Shown here: in pieces, positions 7,649-17,300 of the stretch
Numbering within the stretch: position 1 is the stretch's first letter
Layout of the letters: the number at the start of each line of letters is the position of its first letter
From: Flavobacterium sp.
GTDB lineage: Bacteria; Bacteroidota; Bacteroidia; Flavobacteriales; Flavobacteriaceae
NCBI RefSeq assembly: GCF_027531905.1
Contig: NZ_JAPZSU010000032.1
Span: forward strand, 1 to 64,000
DNA length: 64,000 nt
Reading direction: 5' to 3'
The notes under the pieces: generated by a model
What the model saw: only the letters and a program-made list of their open reading frames with translations
Database searches by the model: none
Told to the model about the DNA's origin: nothing
Translations under genes and position numbers: made by a program

Positions 7649-9688
7649 ATGGCTGCAGAAGAAAAATCACTTCATTTTATAGAACAAATCATTGAAGATA
7701 GTATTGCTAATGGTTTTCCTAAAGAGCAATTACGCTTCCGTTTTCCACCCGAACCTAATGGTTATTTACACATTGGCCATGCCAAATCTATTTGTCTCAA
7801 TTTTGGTTTAGGTTTAAAATATAATGCCCCAGTTAATCTTCGATTTGATGATACGAATCCTGCAAAAGAAGAGCAAGAATACGTTGATGCTATTAAAGAA
7901 GATGTAAAATGGTTAGGTTTTAATTGGTCTGAAGAATTGTATTCTTCTGATTATTTTCAGCAATTGTATGATTGGGCTATTCTTTTGATTAAGAAAGGAA
8001 AAGCTTATGTAGATAGCCAAACTTCCGAAGAAATGGCTGCTCAAAAAGGAACGCCTACACAACCTGGTGTTGATGGACCTTATAGAAATCGTACGATTGA
8101 AGAAAATCTTCAGTTATTTGAAGGCATGAAAAATGGAGATTTTCCAGAAGGTAGCCATGTTTTGAGAGCCAAAATTGATATGGCTTCTACTAATATGTTG
8201 ATGCGTGATCCATTGATGTACAGAATCTTACATCGTCATCATCATCGTACTGGTAATGACTGGAATATTTATCCAATGTATGATTATGCTCACGGGGAAA
8301 GTGATTATTTAGAACAAATTTCTCACTCAATATGTACTTTAGAGTTTGTAATGCACCGTGAATTGTATGATTGGTTTTTGGATCAAATTTATGATACGGA
8401 AAAAGTAAGACCACATCAATATGAATTTGCTCGTTTGAACTTGAATTATACTGTTATGAGCAAACGAAAATTATTACAATTGGTTCAAGATAAAGTAGTT
8501 AATGGTTGGGATGATCCAAGAATGCCTACTATTTCTGGTTTACGTAGAAGAGGGTATACCGCTGCTTCTATTCGTAAATTTTGTGATACGATAGGTGTTG
8601 CTAAACGTGAAAATATTATTGATATTTCTTTGTTAGACTTCTGCTTACGTGAAGATTTGAATAAAAAAGCACCTAGAGTTATGGCTGTTTTGGATCCTGT
8701 GAAATTAGTTATTACCAATTATCCAGAAGACAAAGTAGAGTGGTTAGACGCCGAAAATAATCAAGAAGATGAAACTGCTGGTTTTAGAAAAGTTCCTTTC
8801 TCACGCGAATTATACATTGAAAAAGAAGATTTTCTTGAAGTAGCCCCAGCTAAATTTTTTAGATTGAGTATTGGAAATGAAGTACGTTTAAAAAATGGTT
8901 ATATTATTAAGGGTGAGTCTGTTGAAAAGAATTCTGACGGTTCTATTAAAGAAATTCACGTCACTTATGACACGGATTCTTTGAGTGGAAGTGGGAGTGA
9001 AGCTAGTAAACGTAAAGTAGCTGGAACGCTTCATTGGGTTGCTATTAATCACGCTATTGAAGCAGAAGTTCGTTTGTATGACCGTTTATTTACAGATGAA
9101 GCACCTGATAGTCATAAAGAGAAAAGTTTCTTAGAATTTGTAAATCCATCATCTTTGCAAATTGTAACGGGTTATGTGGAACCAAGTCTACAAGATGCGG
9201 TTTCTGGTACTCATTATCAATTTCAAAGATTGGGTTATTTTTCTGTGGATAAAGATGCAACTGATTCAAAATTAGTGTTTAACAAAACAGTTGGTTTGAA
9301 AGATGCTTGGGAAGAGAAAGACAAAAAAGAAGCAAATCTTTTGATGAATACTCAAAAAGAAATTAACAAATACGTAAAAGAAAAAGATGATAATGTAGCT
9401 TCTACTTTGCTAGCTTCCATTGTTAATAATATAGAAAGTATTGATAATTATAGTTTATTGACACAAACAGTAACCAAGAACATTAAAAATGACAATAATG
9501 CATTACTGTTTTCTAATTTAATTTTGAAATATTCCAATAAAGTATCTTTTAAAGATATAGAATCTGAAGCGTTACAAAAATTGTATACGATGTCTCTAAA
9601 AAGTCAATCTACTTTGGTTCGTGAAATCGTTATTCATAATTTACAGAATGATACTGTTCATTTGAATCAATTTCAAACTTTAATTTAA
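7649..9688 (+). CDS. glnS: Glutaminyl-tRNA synthetase with C-terminal extension
   Basis: This class I synthetase charges tRNA-Gln. The HIGH signature is at residues 41-44 within PPEPNGYLHIGHAKS, and the KMSKS equivalent is VMSKRK at 269-274. The catalytic core and two beta-barrel anticodon domains occupy about 20-560. The protein is 679 residues against about 554 in E. coli. The extra 115 or so residues are helical and lysine/asparagine-rich, and resemble the YqeY/GatB-type tRNA-binding extension seen in some GlnRS enzymes; I infer that from position and composition only. A single-gene unit with its own promoter and terminator. Confidence 0.95.
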   Translation: MAAEEKSLHFIEQIIEDSIANGFPKEQLRFRFPPEPNGYLHIGHAKSICLNFGLGLKYNAPVNLRFDDTNPAKEEQEYVDAIKEDVKWLGFNWSEELYSSDYFQQLYDWAILLIKKGKAYVDSQTSEEMAAQKGTPTQPGVDGPYRNRTIEENLQLFEGMKNGDFPEGSHVLRAKIDMASTNMLMRDPLMYRILHRHHHRTGNDWNIYPMYDYAHGESDYLEQISHSICTLEFVMHRELYDWFLDQIYDTEKVRPHQYEFARLNLNYTVMSKRKLLQLVQDKVVNGWDDPRMPTISGLRRRGYTAASIRKFCDTIGVAKRENIIDISLLDFCLREDLNKKAPRVMAVLDPVKLVITNYPEDKVEWLDAENNQEDETAGFRKVPFSRELYIEKEDFLEVAPAKFFRLSIGNEVRLKNGYIIKGESVEKNSDGSIKEIHVTYDTDSLSGSGSEASKRKVAGTLHWVAINHAIEAEVRLYDRLFTDEAPDSHKEKSFLEFVNPSSLQIVTGYVEPSLQDAVSGTHYQFQRLGYFSVDKDATDSKLVFNKTVGLKDAWEEKDKKEANLLMNTQKEINKYVKEKDDNVASTLLASIVNNIESIDNYSLLTQTVTKNIKNDNNALLFSNLILKYSNKVSFKDIESEALQKLYTMSLKSQSTLVREIVIHNLQNDTVHLNQFQTLI

Positions 9689-9715
9689 GATTTTAAAGTA
9701 TAAGTTTTTATTATA

Positions 9716-9745
9716 GAAAGCATCCTTTATTGGGATGCTTTTTTA
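9716..9745 (+). terminator. Terminator of glnS
   Basis: AAAGCATCC / GGGATGCTTT encloses a TTTATT loop and is followed by T's. Confidence 0.85.
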
Positions 9746-9989
9746 TTATTTATTAATTCTATTATAAATTAAAATTTTATAATTTTTTATTATGAAAAAT
9801 GACTTTCATAAATTGATTTTAAGACATTTTTTTTATTTCTTTGACTCAATTTATGTCTTTTAAATTTTATTTTAAATAAAGGCTTTATTTCAATTTTAAC
9901 TCCCATTTTTAATAGTTTATCACGTTGTTAACTTTGTTTTGTTAATAAAGTAGTATCTTTATAATTAATAACACTAATTTTTAAGTATC

Positions 9990-10319
9990 ATGGCAAGTAA
10001 CACCGGAAATACCATTTTAGCACTTTTAACAGGAGCTGCTATTGGAGCAGGAATTGGAATTTTATTTGCTCCCGACAAAGGAACTAATACACGAAGAAAA
10101 ATTCGTGAAGGCGTAGATGAGGCAAAAGATAATTTTAATGAAAAATTTTCTGAAGTTTCAGATAGACTTATTGAAAAAGCATTTTTAACCAAAGATGATT
10201 TTGAGGAAAATTTGGATAAGTTTGTTTCTAATGCAAGTCATAAAACCGAAGATGTTATTACCTTTCTTGAAGAGAAATTAGCAGCACTCAAATTAAAAAA
10301 TGCTAAATTTCAAAAATAA
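9990..10319 (+). CDS. YtxH domain protein
   Basis: The 109-residue product has a glycine-rich membrane segment (about residues 8-27, ILALLTGAAIGAGIGILFAP), then the positively charged 'DKGTNTRRKIREG' and an amphipathic helical tail. This is the YtxH (general-stress-protein-like) layout; in Bacteroidota such proteins sit at the inner membrane with a cytoplasmic coiled tail. It is the first gene of a three-gene unit with the holin-like and DUF6327 proteins (gaps of 9 and 3 bp). A stress role is inferred from the family. An upstream TATCTTTA at about 9954 may be its promoter. Confidence 0.82.
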   Translation: MASNTGNTILALLTGAAIGAGIGILFAPDKGTNTRRKIREGVDEAKDNFNEKFSEVSDRLIEKAFLTKDDFEENLDKFVSNASHKTEDVITFLEEKLAALKLKNAKFQK

Positions 10320-10328
10320 CCTGTAATT

Positions 10329-10679
10329 ATGGCTTTAGAGGATCTAAAAGAGAAAAGAGAAGATATTCAAGAACAACTTCAAGCCTATATTGAAAGCAAT
10401 GTAGCTTACTATAAGCTATGGGGCTTCAAGGTAACTATGAAATCTACAACCATGATTTTGAAGTTTTCTTTGATATTGCTTTGTTTTTCAATGGTTTTAT
10501 TATTTTGTTCTATTGCAGCAGCTTTAGCTATTGGTTCTTGTTTAGAAAGCAATGCCTTAGGTTTTTTATCAATTGGTGCTTTTTATCTTTTACTCACTTT
10601 TGGTTTCTTTATGATTAAAGATAAAATAGTTGAGGGACCAATTTTAGAGAAATTTTCTGAAATCTTTTTTAACGATTAA
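10329..10679 (+). CDS. Holin-3_6-like (DUF1469/ActMP-type) two-helix membrane protein
   Basis: The 116-residue protein starts with an amphipathic helix (MALEDLKEKREDIQEQLQAY) and has two membrane hairpin helices at about residues 45-70 and 78-97. Similar proteins are labelled 'phage holin family' because of Pfam Phage_holin_3_6, but they are chromosomal stress or envelope proteins rather than lysis genes. No lysis enzyme or phage gene is nearby. It is the middle member of the YtxH cluster, which recurs in flavobacteria. The function is unknown. Confidence 0.7.
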   Translation: MALEDLKEKREDIQEQLQAYIESNVAYYKLWGFKVTMKSTTMILKFSLILLCFSMVLLFCSIAAALAIGSCLESNALGFLSIGAFYLLLTFGFFMIKDKIVEGPILEKFSEIFFND

Positions 10680-10682
10680 ATT

Positions 10683-10937
10683 ATGGACCCAAAAAAGTAT
10701 TCATCTTATGCCGAGATTGATCGTGATTTAGAAATTCTGAAATTAGAAAAGGATATTCATTTTCAAAAATTGCTATTGAGTGTTCAAAAGACTAAGGAGA
10801 GTTTTGAACCTAAAAACATTATTAATAGTTATTTAAGTTCTTTTAAATCAACCATTTCTAATAATTATGTTCAGATATTACAAACAGCTTTACCCTACAT
10901 TATTGGGTGGATTATAAATAGAAAAAGAGGCCGTTAA
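10683..10937 (+). CDS. DUF6327-like small protein of the YtxH cluster
   Basis: The 84-residue product begins 'MDPKKYSSYAEIDRDLEIL' and is helical and charged. It has a hydrophobic C-terminal segment (about 66-78, 'ILQTALPYIIGWII') ending in the basic RKRGR, which suggests a tail-anchored protein. The Y-x-s-y-x-e-I-d-x-D-L-x-I-L-k-l opening is typical of DUF6327. It starts three bases after the holin-like gene and its stop lies inside the terminator hairpin. The function is unknown. Confidence 0.7.
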   Translation: MDPKKYSSYAEIDRDLEILKLEKDIHFQKLLLSVQKTKESFEPKNIINSYLSSFKSTISNNYVQILQTALPYIIGWIINRKRGR

Positions 10938-10947
10938 GCCTCTTTTT
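10922..10947. terminator. Bidirectional terminator between the YtxH cluster and the SPFH gene
   Basis: AAAAGAGGC / GCCTCTTTTTT with a CGTTAA loop overlaps the stop codon of the DUF6327-like gene and abuts the convergent SPFH stop at 10948. Confidence 0.85.
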
Positions 10948-11928
10948 TTATACTTCCTCTGAATTTTTGTCTTGATTTTCTTCTGGTGGTTGTGGTTTTG
11001 CAATTTCTTTTGGTTTCACGCGTTCCGTTTTTTTCATCATTTGTCCTACTTGACTAGAAGCAGAGAAGGAGGCAATCATATTATTCAACATATCACTTCC
11101 GGCTTGTGGAGAGTTTGGTAATAATATTAAGTTAGAATTGGCATCTGCACCAATGGCTTGTAAGGTATCATAGTGTTGTGTAACCACAATTAACGCCGAG
11201 GCTTCTTGAGAATTAATACCAACATTGTTCAAAACTTCGACACTTTCTACAAGTCCACGAGCAATTTCTCTTCTTTGATCCGCAATACCTTGTCCTTGTA
11301 ATTTTTTACTTTCAGCTTCCGCTTTTGCTTTGGCTACAATTCTTATTCTTTGTGCTTCTGATTCAAATTCCGCAGCTGTTTTTTCTCTATCGGCAGCATT
11401 TATTCGGTTCATGGCGTTTTTTACTTGAATATCTGGATCAATATCAGTTACTAAAGTGTTGATAATATCGTATCCATATGTAGTCATGGCTTCGTTCAAT
11501 TCTCTTTTTACAGCTATTGCAATATCATCTTTTCTTACGAAAACATCGTCTAGAATTAACTTTGGAACTTCAGCTCGTACTACATCAAATACATAAGCCG
11601 TAATTTGATCGTGTGGAAATTCTAATTTATAAAATGCTTCATACACTTTATCTTGAATTACTTTGAACTGTACCGAAACTTTCATTTTGATAAATACGTT
11701 ATCCTTTGTTTTGGTTTCAATCAACACATCCAATTGTTGAATTCTTAGATTTACTCTACCCGCAACTCTGTCAATAATTGGAATTTTGAGCTGTAAACCT
11801 GAATTTCTTATGCTTATAAATTTTCCAAATCTTTCAATAACTACGGCTGTTTGTTGTTTCACCGTAAAGAAGGAAGACAATAAAATTAATAATCCGAAGA
11901 CTAGTAATACAATTAAAATAGGATTCAT
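10948..11928 (-). CDS. SPFH/Band 7 membrane protein (stomatin/paraslipin-like, QmcA type)
   Basis: The 326-residue protein has one N-terminal membrane helix (about 3-20) and an SPFH domain opening 'KQQTAVVIERFGKFISIRNSG', with 'LDVLIETKTKDNVFIKMKVSVQF' and 'YGYDIINTLVTDIDPD'. A long alanine/glutamate coiled coil ('AEFESEAQRIRIVAKAKAEAESKKLQGQGIA') precedes a C-terminal segment. Such proteins oligomerise into membrane cages or scaffolds and often modulate proteases such as FtsH. No NfeD partner lies beside it, unlike many bacterial paraslipin operons. Confidence 0.88.
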   Translation of the reverse strand: MNPILIVLLVFGLLILLSSFFTVKQQTAVVIERFGKFISIRNSGLQLKIPIIDRVAGRVNLRIQQLDVLIETKTKDNVFIKMKVSVQFKVIQDKVYEAFYKLEFPHDQITAYVFDVVRAEVPKLILDDVFVRKDDIAIAVKRELNEAMTTYGYDIINTLVTDIDPDIQVKNAMNRINAADREKTAAEFESEAQRIRIVAKAKAEAESKKLQGQGIADQRREIARGLVESVEVLNNVGINSQEASALIVVTQHYDTLQAIGADANSNLILLPNSPQAGSDMLNNMIASFSASSQVGQMMKKTERVKPKEIAKPQPPEENQDKNSEEV

Positions 11929-12056
11929 AATTTGTTAATTTAAAATTAGTTATTGTTTATACGTAAGAATACTTTTATTGTTACAATTATCTTTGTGTTT
12001 TTAATTTCTTAATGTACTCGTCATAGTATAGTAACAAAGTTGTACTTCTATCCTTT

Positions 12057-12064
12057 TATTTTTG
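12057..12064 (+). promoter_or_regulatory. -7 promoter element for the 12.1-kb secreted protein gene
   Basis: TATTTTTG matches TAnnTTTG and lies 22 bp before the ATG at 12087. The nearest TTG (12040-12042) is 14 bp upstream, shorter than usual. Confidence 0.4.
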
Positions 12065-12086
12065 TAGCTAATTTTTTATTATAATT

Positions 12087-12677
12087 ATGAACAAATTTTA
12101 CTTTTTCCTTTTATTTTTTTCTTTTACTTGTTTTTCTGCTGAAATTCCTAATAGCTTTATTGTTAATAAGGATGGAGAACAGATTAGTATTAATTCAAAT
12201 TTCTTTAGAATTGACAATGCTGAAAAATGTATTTATTATAAATTAGCTAATAGTCCAGCTGAAATTAAAATGAATTTTAATGATTTGGATTATGTTATGA
12301 TCCGTAAAAATAAATTCAAAACGTTTAAATTAGCCAACACGAAAGAGCTTAAAGGTTTTTTTGTTTTGAGTGAAACAGTTTCCAATTCTTTATTGTTTTC
12401 ATCAATATCTTCTGAAGAAGAGGAATCTGTTGTCAACTATGAATTTTATATAATTGATAAAAGCGGTTCAATTGTAGAAAGTCATGTTTTTGATAATTTG
12501 AAACGTTCAAAATCAGCATCTATTAGGTCTGATATTTTTGGTAAAATCCGCTTTTTCTTTCACGATTGTCCTCAACTTATCAAACGTATTTCATCGTTTG
12601 ACGTGAATTCTGTAGAAAATTTTAATCTTGATATACTAGGTTTTTTTGATGAACCTATTTATATTAATTGTCTTTAA
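12087..12677 (+). CDS. Exported protein of unknown function
   Basis: The 196-residue product has a signal peptide (about 1-18, MNKFYFFLLFFSFTCFSAE) and no lipobox. The mature part begins with 'NSFIVNKDGEQISINSNFF', and its strand-rich pattern includes 'EIKMNFNDLDYVMIRKNKFKTF', a sequence style seen in small periplasmic or surface proteins of flavobacteria. Three cysteines remain. I do not recognise a family. It is a single-gene unit with a promoter and a terminator shared with convergent gltX. Confidence 0.65.
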   Translation: MNKFYFFLLFFSFTCFSAEIPNSFIVNKDGEQISINSNFFRIDNAEKCIYYKLANSPAEIKMNFNDLDYVMIRKNKFKTFKLANTKELKGFFVLSETVSNSLLFSSISSEEEESVVNYEFYIIDKSGSIVESHVFDNLKRSKSASIRSDIFGKIRFFFHDCPQLIKRISSFDVNSVENFNLDILGFFDEPIYINCL

Positions 12678-12683
12678 TAAAAC

Positions 12684-12711
12684 AAAAGCTCCCAAATTTT
12701 GGGAGCTTTTT
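12684..12711. terminator. Bidirectional terminator between the secreted protein gene and gltX
   Basis: AAAGCTCCCAAA / TTTGGGAGCTTTTT forms a long perfect stem with A and T tracts on both sides. Confidence 0.88.
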
Positions 12712-12715
12712 AGTC

Positions 12716-14230
12716 TTACAGAGTTGCTATTGCGTTTTTTAATCTTACTATTGTTTCTTCTTTTCCAATGATTTCTACAATATCAAATAGGTGAGGGCCT
12801 TTGAGTGCTCCAACTAAACTCAAACGAAATGGTTGCATGATTTTCCCCATTCCAATTTCGTTTTTTGTCATCCAATCTTTTACTATGGTTTCAATATTTA
12901 CTGAAGTAAAATCTTTAATTTCTTGTAGGATCGTAATTAATTGGTTAAGTAAAATTGGAGTTTCTTCTTTCCAATTTTTGCTTGCTTTTTCATCATATCC
13001 TTTTGGTGCTTCAAAAAAATAACTACTTAATTCCCAAAATTCATTTACAAAATGTGCTCTTTCTTTGATTAAGGAAACGATTCTGGACAATTTACTGATT
13101 TCAATATTTTCTGCTTTTCCAGTATTTTCTGCAACAACTAGTTGAAATTGTTTGGCCAATTCTTCATCAGTTTTTTGCATCAAATACTGATGATTGAACC
13201 ATTTGTTTTTCTCAGGATCAAATTTTGCACCTGATTTATGTACTCTTTTTAAGTCGAATACTTGAGTTAATTCTTCTAGTGTAAATAATTCTTTCTCTGT
13301 TCCATCATTCCATCCTAATAATGCTAAGAAATTAACTACTGTTTCAGGATAAAACCCATTTTCTCTGTAGCCAGAAGAGATGCCTTCAGCTGTTTTCCAC
13401 TCTAATGGAAATACTGGAAAGCCCATTTTATCACCATCTCTTTTGGATAATTTCCCATTACCAATGGGTTTTAAAATTAATGGTAAATGTGCAAATTCTG
13501 GAGCTTCCCATCCAAAGGCTCTGTACAACAAAACATGTAATGGCATGGATGGCAGCCACTCTTCACCACGAATGACATGTGACGTTTCCATTAAGTGGTC
13601 GTCTACTATGTTGGCTAAGTGATAAGTTGGCATTCCATCGCTTTTGAAAAGTACTTTATCATCTAGTAAGTTTGTATCAAATTTTACTTCTCCTCTGATA
13701 ACATCATTTAAGTGTAATGTTTCATTTATTGGCGTTTTGAAACGAATTACGTACTCATCTCCATTAGCTAACTTTGAATTTGTTTCTTCTTCAGTTAAGG
13801 CTAATGAATTGTTTAATTGTTGTCGATTGCTATGGTTATAGATAAATGTTTTTCCTTGATTTTCTAATTCTTTTCTTAGTTTATCTAGTGAAACCGCTGT
13901 ATCAAAAGCATAATAAGCATTACCAGATGCTATTAATTGATCAGCATATTGTTTGTACAATTCTTTTCTTTCGCTTTGTCTATAAGGACCAAATTTTTCA
14001 TTTTTACCAATGGTTTCATCTGGTGCAATTCCAAGCCATTCTAATGCTTCCAAAATATATTCTTCAGCTCCAGCTACAAACCTATTTTGATCTGTATCTT
14101 CTATTCTAAGGTAGAAGGTTCCATTGTTTTTTTTTGCAAATAAATAGTTGAAAAGGGCAGTTCTTACCCCACCGATATGTAAAGGTCCTGTTGGACTTGG
14201 TGCAAAACGCACTCGTACTGGTTTTGACAT
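12716..14230 (-). CDS. gltX: Glutamyl-tRNA synthetase
   Basis: The 504-residue class I synthetase charges tRNA-Glu. The HIGH signature is in 'RFAPSPTGPLHIGGVRTALF' near the N-terminus, and KLSKRD is at about residue 260. The anticodon-binding helical cage follows ('DLKRVHKSGAKFDPEKNKW' then helices to the end). The length matches bacterial GltX. It is encoded alone on the minus strand between convergent and divergent neighbours. Together with glnS this shows that Gln-tRNA can be made directly here. Confidence 0.96.
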   Translation of the reverse strand: MSKPVRVRFAPSPTGPLHIGGVRTALFNYLFAKKNNGTFYLRIEDTDQNRFVAGAEEYILEALEWLGIAPDETIGKNEKFGPYRQSERKELYKQYADQLIASGNAYYAFDTAVSLDKLRKELENQGKTFIYNHSNRQQLNNSLALTEEETNSKLANGDEYVIRFKTPINETLHLNDVIRGEVKFDTNLLDDKVLFKSDGMPTYHLANIVDDHLMETSHVIRGEEWLPSMPLHVLLYRAFGWEAPEFAHLPLILKPIGNGKLSKRDGDKMGFPVFPLEWKTAEGISSGYRENGFYPETVVNFLALLGWNDGTEKELFTLEELTQVFDLKRVHKSGAKFDPEKNKWFNHQYLMQKTDEELAKQFQLVVAENTGKAENIEISKLSRIVSLIKERAHFVNEFWELSSYFFEAPKGYDEKASKNWKEETPILLNQLITILQEIKDFTSVNIETIVKDWMTKNEIGMGKIMQPFRLSLVGALKGPHLFDIVEIIGKEETIVRLKNAIATL

Positions 14231-14374
14231 GATCTAATTTTTTTGCAAATATACGATTTTAGACACTTTACTTCTTTTACTTTTCTGCGTAAGTAACTTT
14301 CTGGTTGAATTTTTTATGTTTTTAATTCATAGAAAATTGTACTTTTATAGGTTATATTAATCAATTTAGCTACT

Positions 14375-17300
14375 GTGCATTCAACGAATATTATATATCA
14401 AAAAATAGAGGCTTTTATAAAGAAGTTTTATACCAATGAGCTTTTACGTGGAACCTTACTTTTTATTGGTTTTGGTTTGGTCTATTTTCTATTTACTCTT
14501 TTTATTGAATACTTTTTATGGCTTCAACCTGCTGCGAGGACTTTTTTATTTTGGACTTTTGTTGGAGTAGAAGTGTATTTAATTTCTCTTTTTATAGCGT
14601 TTCCACTTTTCAAATTATTTAAACTACAAAAAGGAATTTCTTATCAAGAAGCTTCTATAATTATTGGTAATCATTTCCCACAAGTAAAGGATAAACTGCT
14701 TAATTATATTCAATTATCACAAAATTCAGTTGAACCGTCAGAGCTTTTATTGGCTTCTATTCAACAAAAATCTGATAATCTTGCACCAATTCCTTTTGGT
14801 AAAGCCATCAATTTTAAATCTAATAAAAGATATTTACCTATTGCTTTGATTCCTTTATTTTTTCTTTTTGCTTTTTTTGTTTCTGGCAATAGTACTATTA
14901 TTTCTCAAAGTTTTAATCGTGTTATTCATTACAAAGCTGCATTTGTTAAACCAGCTCCTTTTCAATTACATATTCAAAACAGTAATTTGATAGTGCAAGA
15001 AAACAAAGATTTTGTTTTAAAGGTTAAATCTCTCGGTTCTGTTTTACCGGAAAATGTTATGCTTTTCATTGGTGATGAAAGTTATTTTATGGAAAATAGC
15101 GCTCCAGGTGAATTCCAATATAAATTTGTTGCACCTTCTTCTGATGTAGTTTTTCATCTTGAAGCCAATGCTGTAGTTTCTCCAAGTTTTAAATTAAAAG
15201 TTATTGATGTTCCTTCTATTTCTAGTTTTGAAATGTATCTTCATTTTCCATCTTATTTAAATAGGAAATCTGAAGTTGTTAAAGGTACTGGTAATGCTGT
15301 TATACCAGAAGGAACCTTAGTGAATTGGAAAATAGTAAGTTCTGCTACTGAATCGGTTGTTTTTAATGCAGATCAAACAAGTTCTTCGTTTGTATTGCAT
15401 TCTAATGTTTTTAATTTTAAGAAGAAAATCAATCAAAATACAGATTACCAAGTAATTACATCGAATAGTAATGTAAAAAACTTTGAAAAATTGAATTATC
15501 AATTGGCTATCATTAAAGATCAGTATCCAACTATTGATGTGGAACAAGCTCCTGACAGTTTAAAAGTCGACAAAAGTTTTTTTATTGGAAAAATAGGTGA
15601 TGATTATGGATTTTCTAAACTTCAGATTGTTTATTATGAAAAGGGGAAACCTTTTACTGCTAATCGTGGAACATTACCTTTTAAATCTGGTACTTTTGAT
15701 CAGTTTGTTTTTTCTTTTCCTGGTAACCTTCCTTTGAAAGCAGGTATTTCTTATGATTTTTATTTTGAAGTTTTCGATAACGATGCGGTTCATCATTTTA
15801 AAAGTACTCGTTCTATTGTTTTTAATAGTCGTGTAAGAACTCAGTCTGAAAAAGAAGATGCTCTTATAGAGGAACAAAATTCTAATTTAAATAGTCTTGA
15901 GAAAACGCTACAAAAGCAATCTAAACAATTTTCTGATTTGGATAAACTAAATAAATCCTCTAAAGAGAAAAGGGATTTGGAGTTCAAAGACCAACAGATG
16001 GTCAATGATTTTATTAAAAGACAATCACAACAAGATCAATTAATGAAATCTTTTTCTGAAAAAATTAAAGAGAATTTAAATCAAGATAACTCTCAGAATA
16101 AAGATAAAATTAAAGAAACTTTAGAAAAACGTTTAGATAAAGTTACTAGTACTATAGATAAAAACAAACAATTATTAGACCAATTAAAAGAACTTAATGA
16201 CAAATTGAATAATGAAGATTTACAAGATAAACTGCAACAGTTTAAACAAAACAGTAAAAATCAAGTAAAAACTTTGGAGCAATTAGTTGAATTAACTAAA
16301 AGATATTACGTTGATAAAAAAGCAAATCAAATAGCTGAAAAGTTAGATAAGTTGTCTAACGAACAAAATAAACTTTCTAAGGATCCAGCTTCAGAGACTA
16401 AAGAACAAGATAAAATTAATCAAGAATTTAATTCTCTTGAAGAGCAATTAAATGATGTATTAAAAGAAAATAAGAGTTTAAAATCTCCAATGGATATTCC
16501 TAATACAAAAGAATTACAACAAGATATTAAGCAAGATTTAAATTATGCTAAAGAACAATTAGGTAAACGTAATTCTTCTAAAGCACAATCTTCTCAAAGA
16601 AATGCTTCTCAAAATATGAAAAAAATGAGTGATAAATTAAAAGAAGCAATGGCAAGTGGAGAACAGGAACAATTGCAAGAAGACATCAAAATGTTACGTC
16701 AAATATTAGATAATTTATTGGCTTTTTCTAACTCTCAAGAAGATGTTATGAAACAATTTAAATCTACTAAAGTTGGTTCTGCGACATACAACAAATATTT
16801 AAGAACGCAACAAACTCTTAAAACGCAGTTCAAACATGTAGATGATTCTTTGTTTACAATGTCGCTTCGTAATCCAAAAATTGCTGAGGAAGTTACTAAA
16901 GAAATTGGAACTGTTCAGTATAATTTAGATAATGCTATTGATAAATTAGGTAATGGAATTGTTTCTAAAGGAGTTTCTCACCAACAATTCAGTGTAGCTT
17001 CTGCTAATAAGCTTGCTGATTTTTTAAGTGAACAATTGAACAATATGCAAATGGATTTATCTGGTATGAGTAGTGGAAACCCAAAACCTGGTCAAGGTAA
17101 AGGAATGCAATTGCCAGATATTATTTCTAAACAAAAAGGGTTAGGAGAAAAAATGCAAGAACAAATGAAAGGAGAGGGTAAGTCCAATGGTGGTACTAAG
17201 CCAGGTACAAAATCTGATTCTAAGGACAATCAAGGGGAAGATGGTACAGGTGGTGAAGGTGATGCAAAATCTATTATGGAAATTTACAAAGAACAAAAGC

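Noticed and set aside
9940..9948. TGTTAATAA before the YtxH gene as an origin element
   Set aside because: Single isolated copy next to a promoter region; only the cluster at 2.1-2.5 kb is treated as meaningful.
10329..10679. Prophage holin
   Set aside because: No endolysin, structural or integrase genes nearby. The YtxH cluster is a chromosomal flavobacterial arrangement.
13846..14109. Plus-strand frame opposite gltX
   Set aside because: Hydrophobic low-complexity shadow with no start signal.
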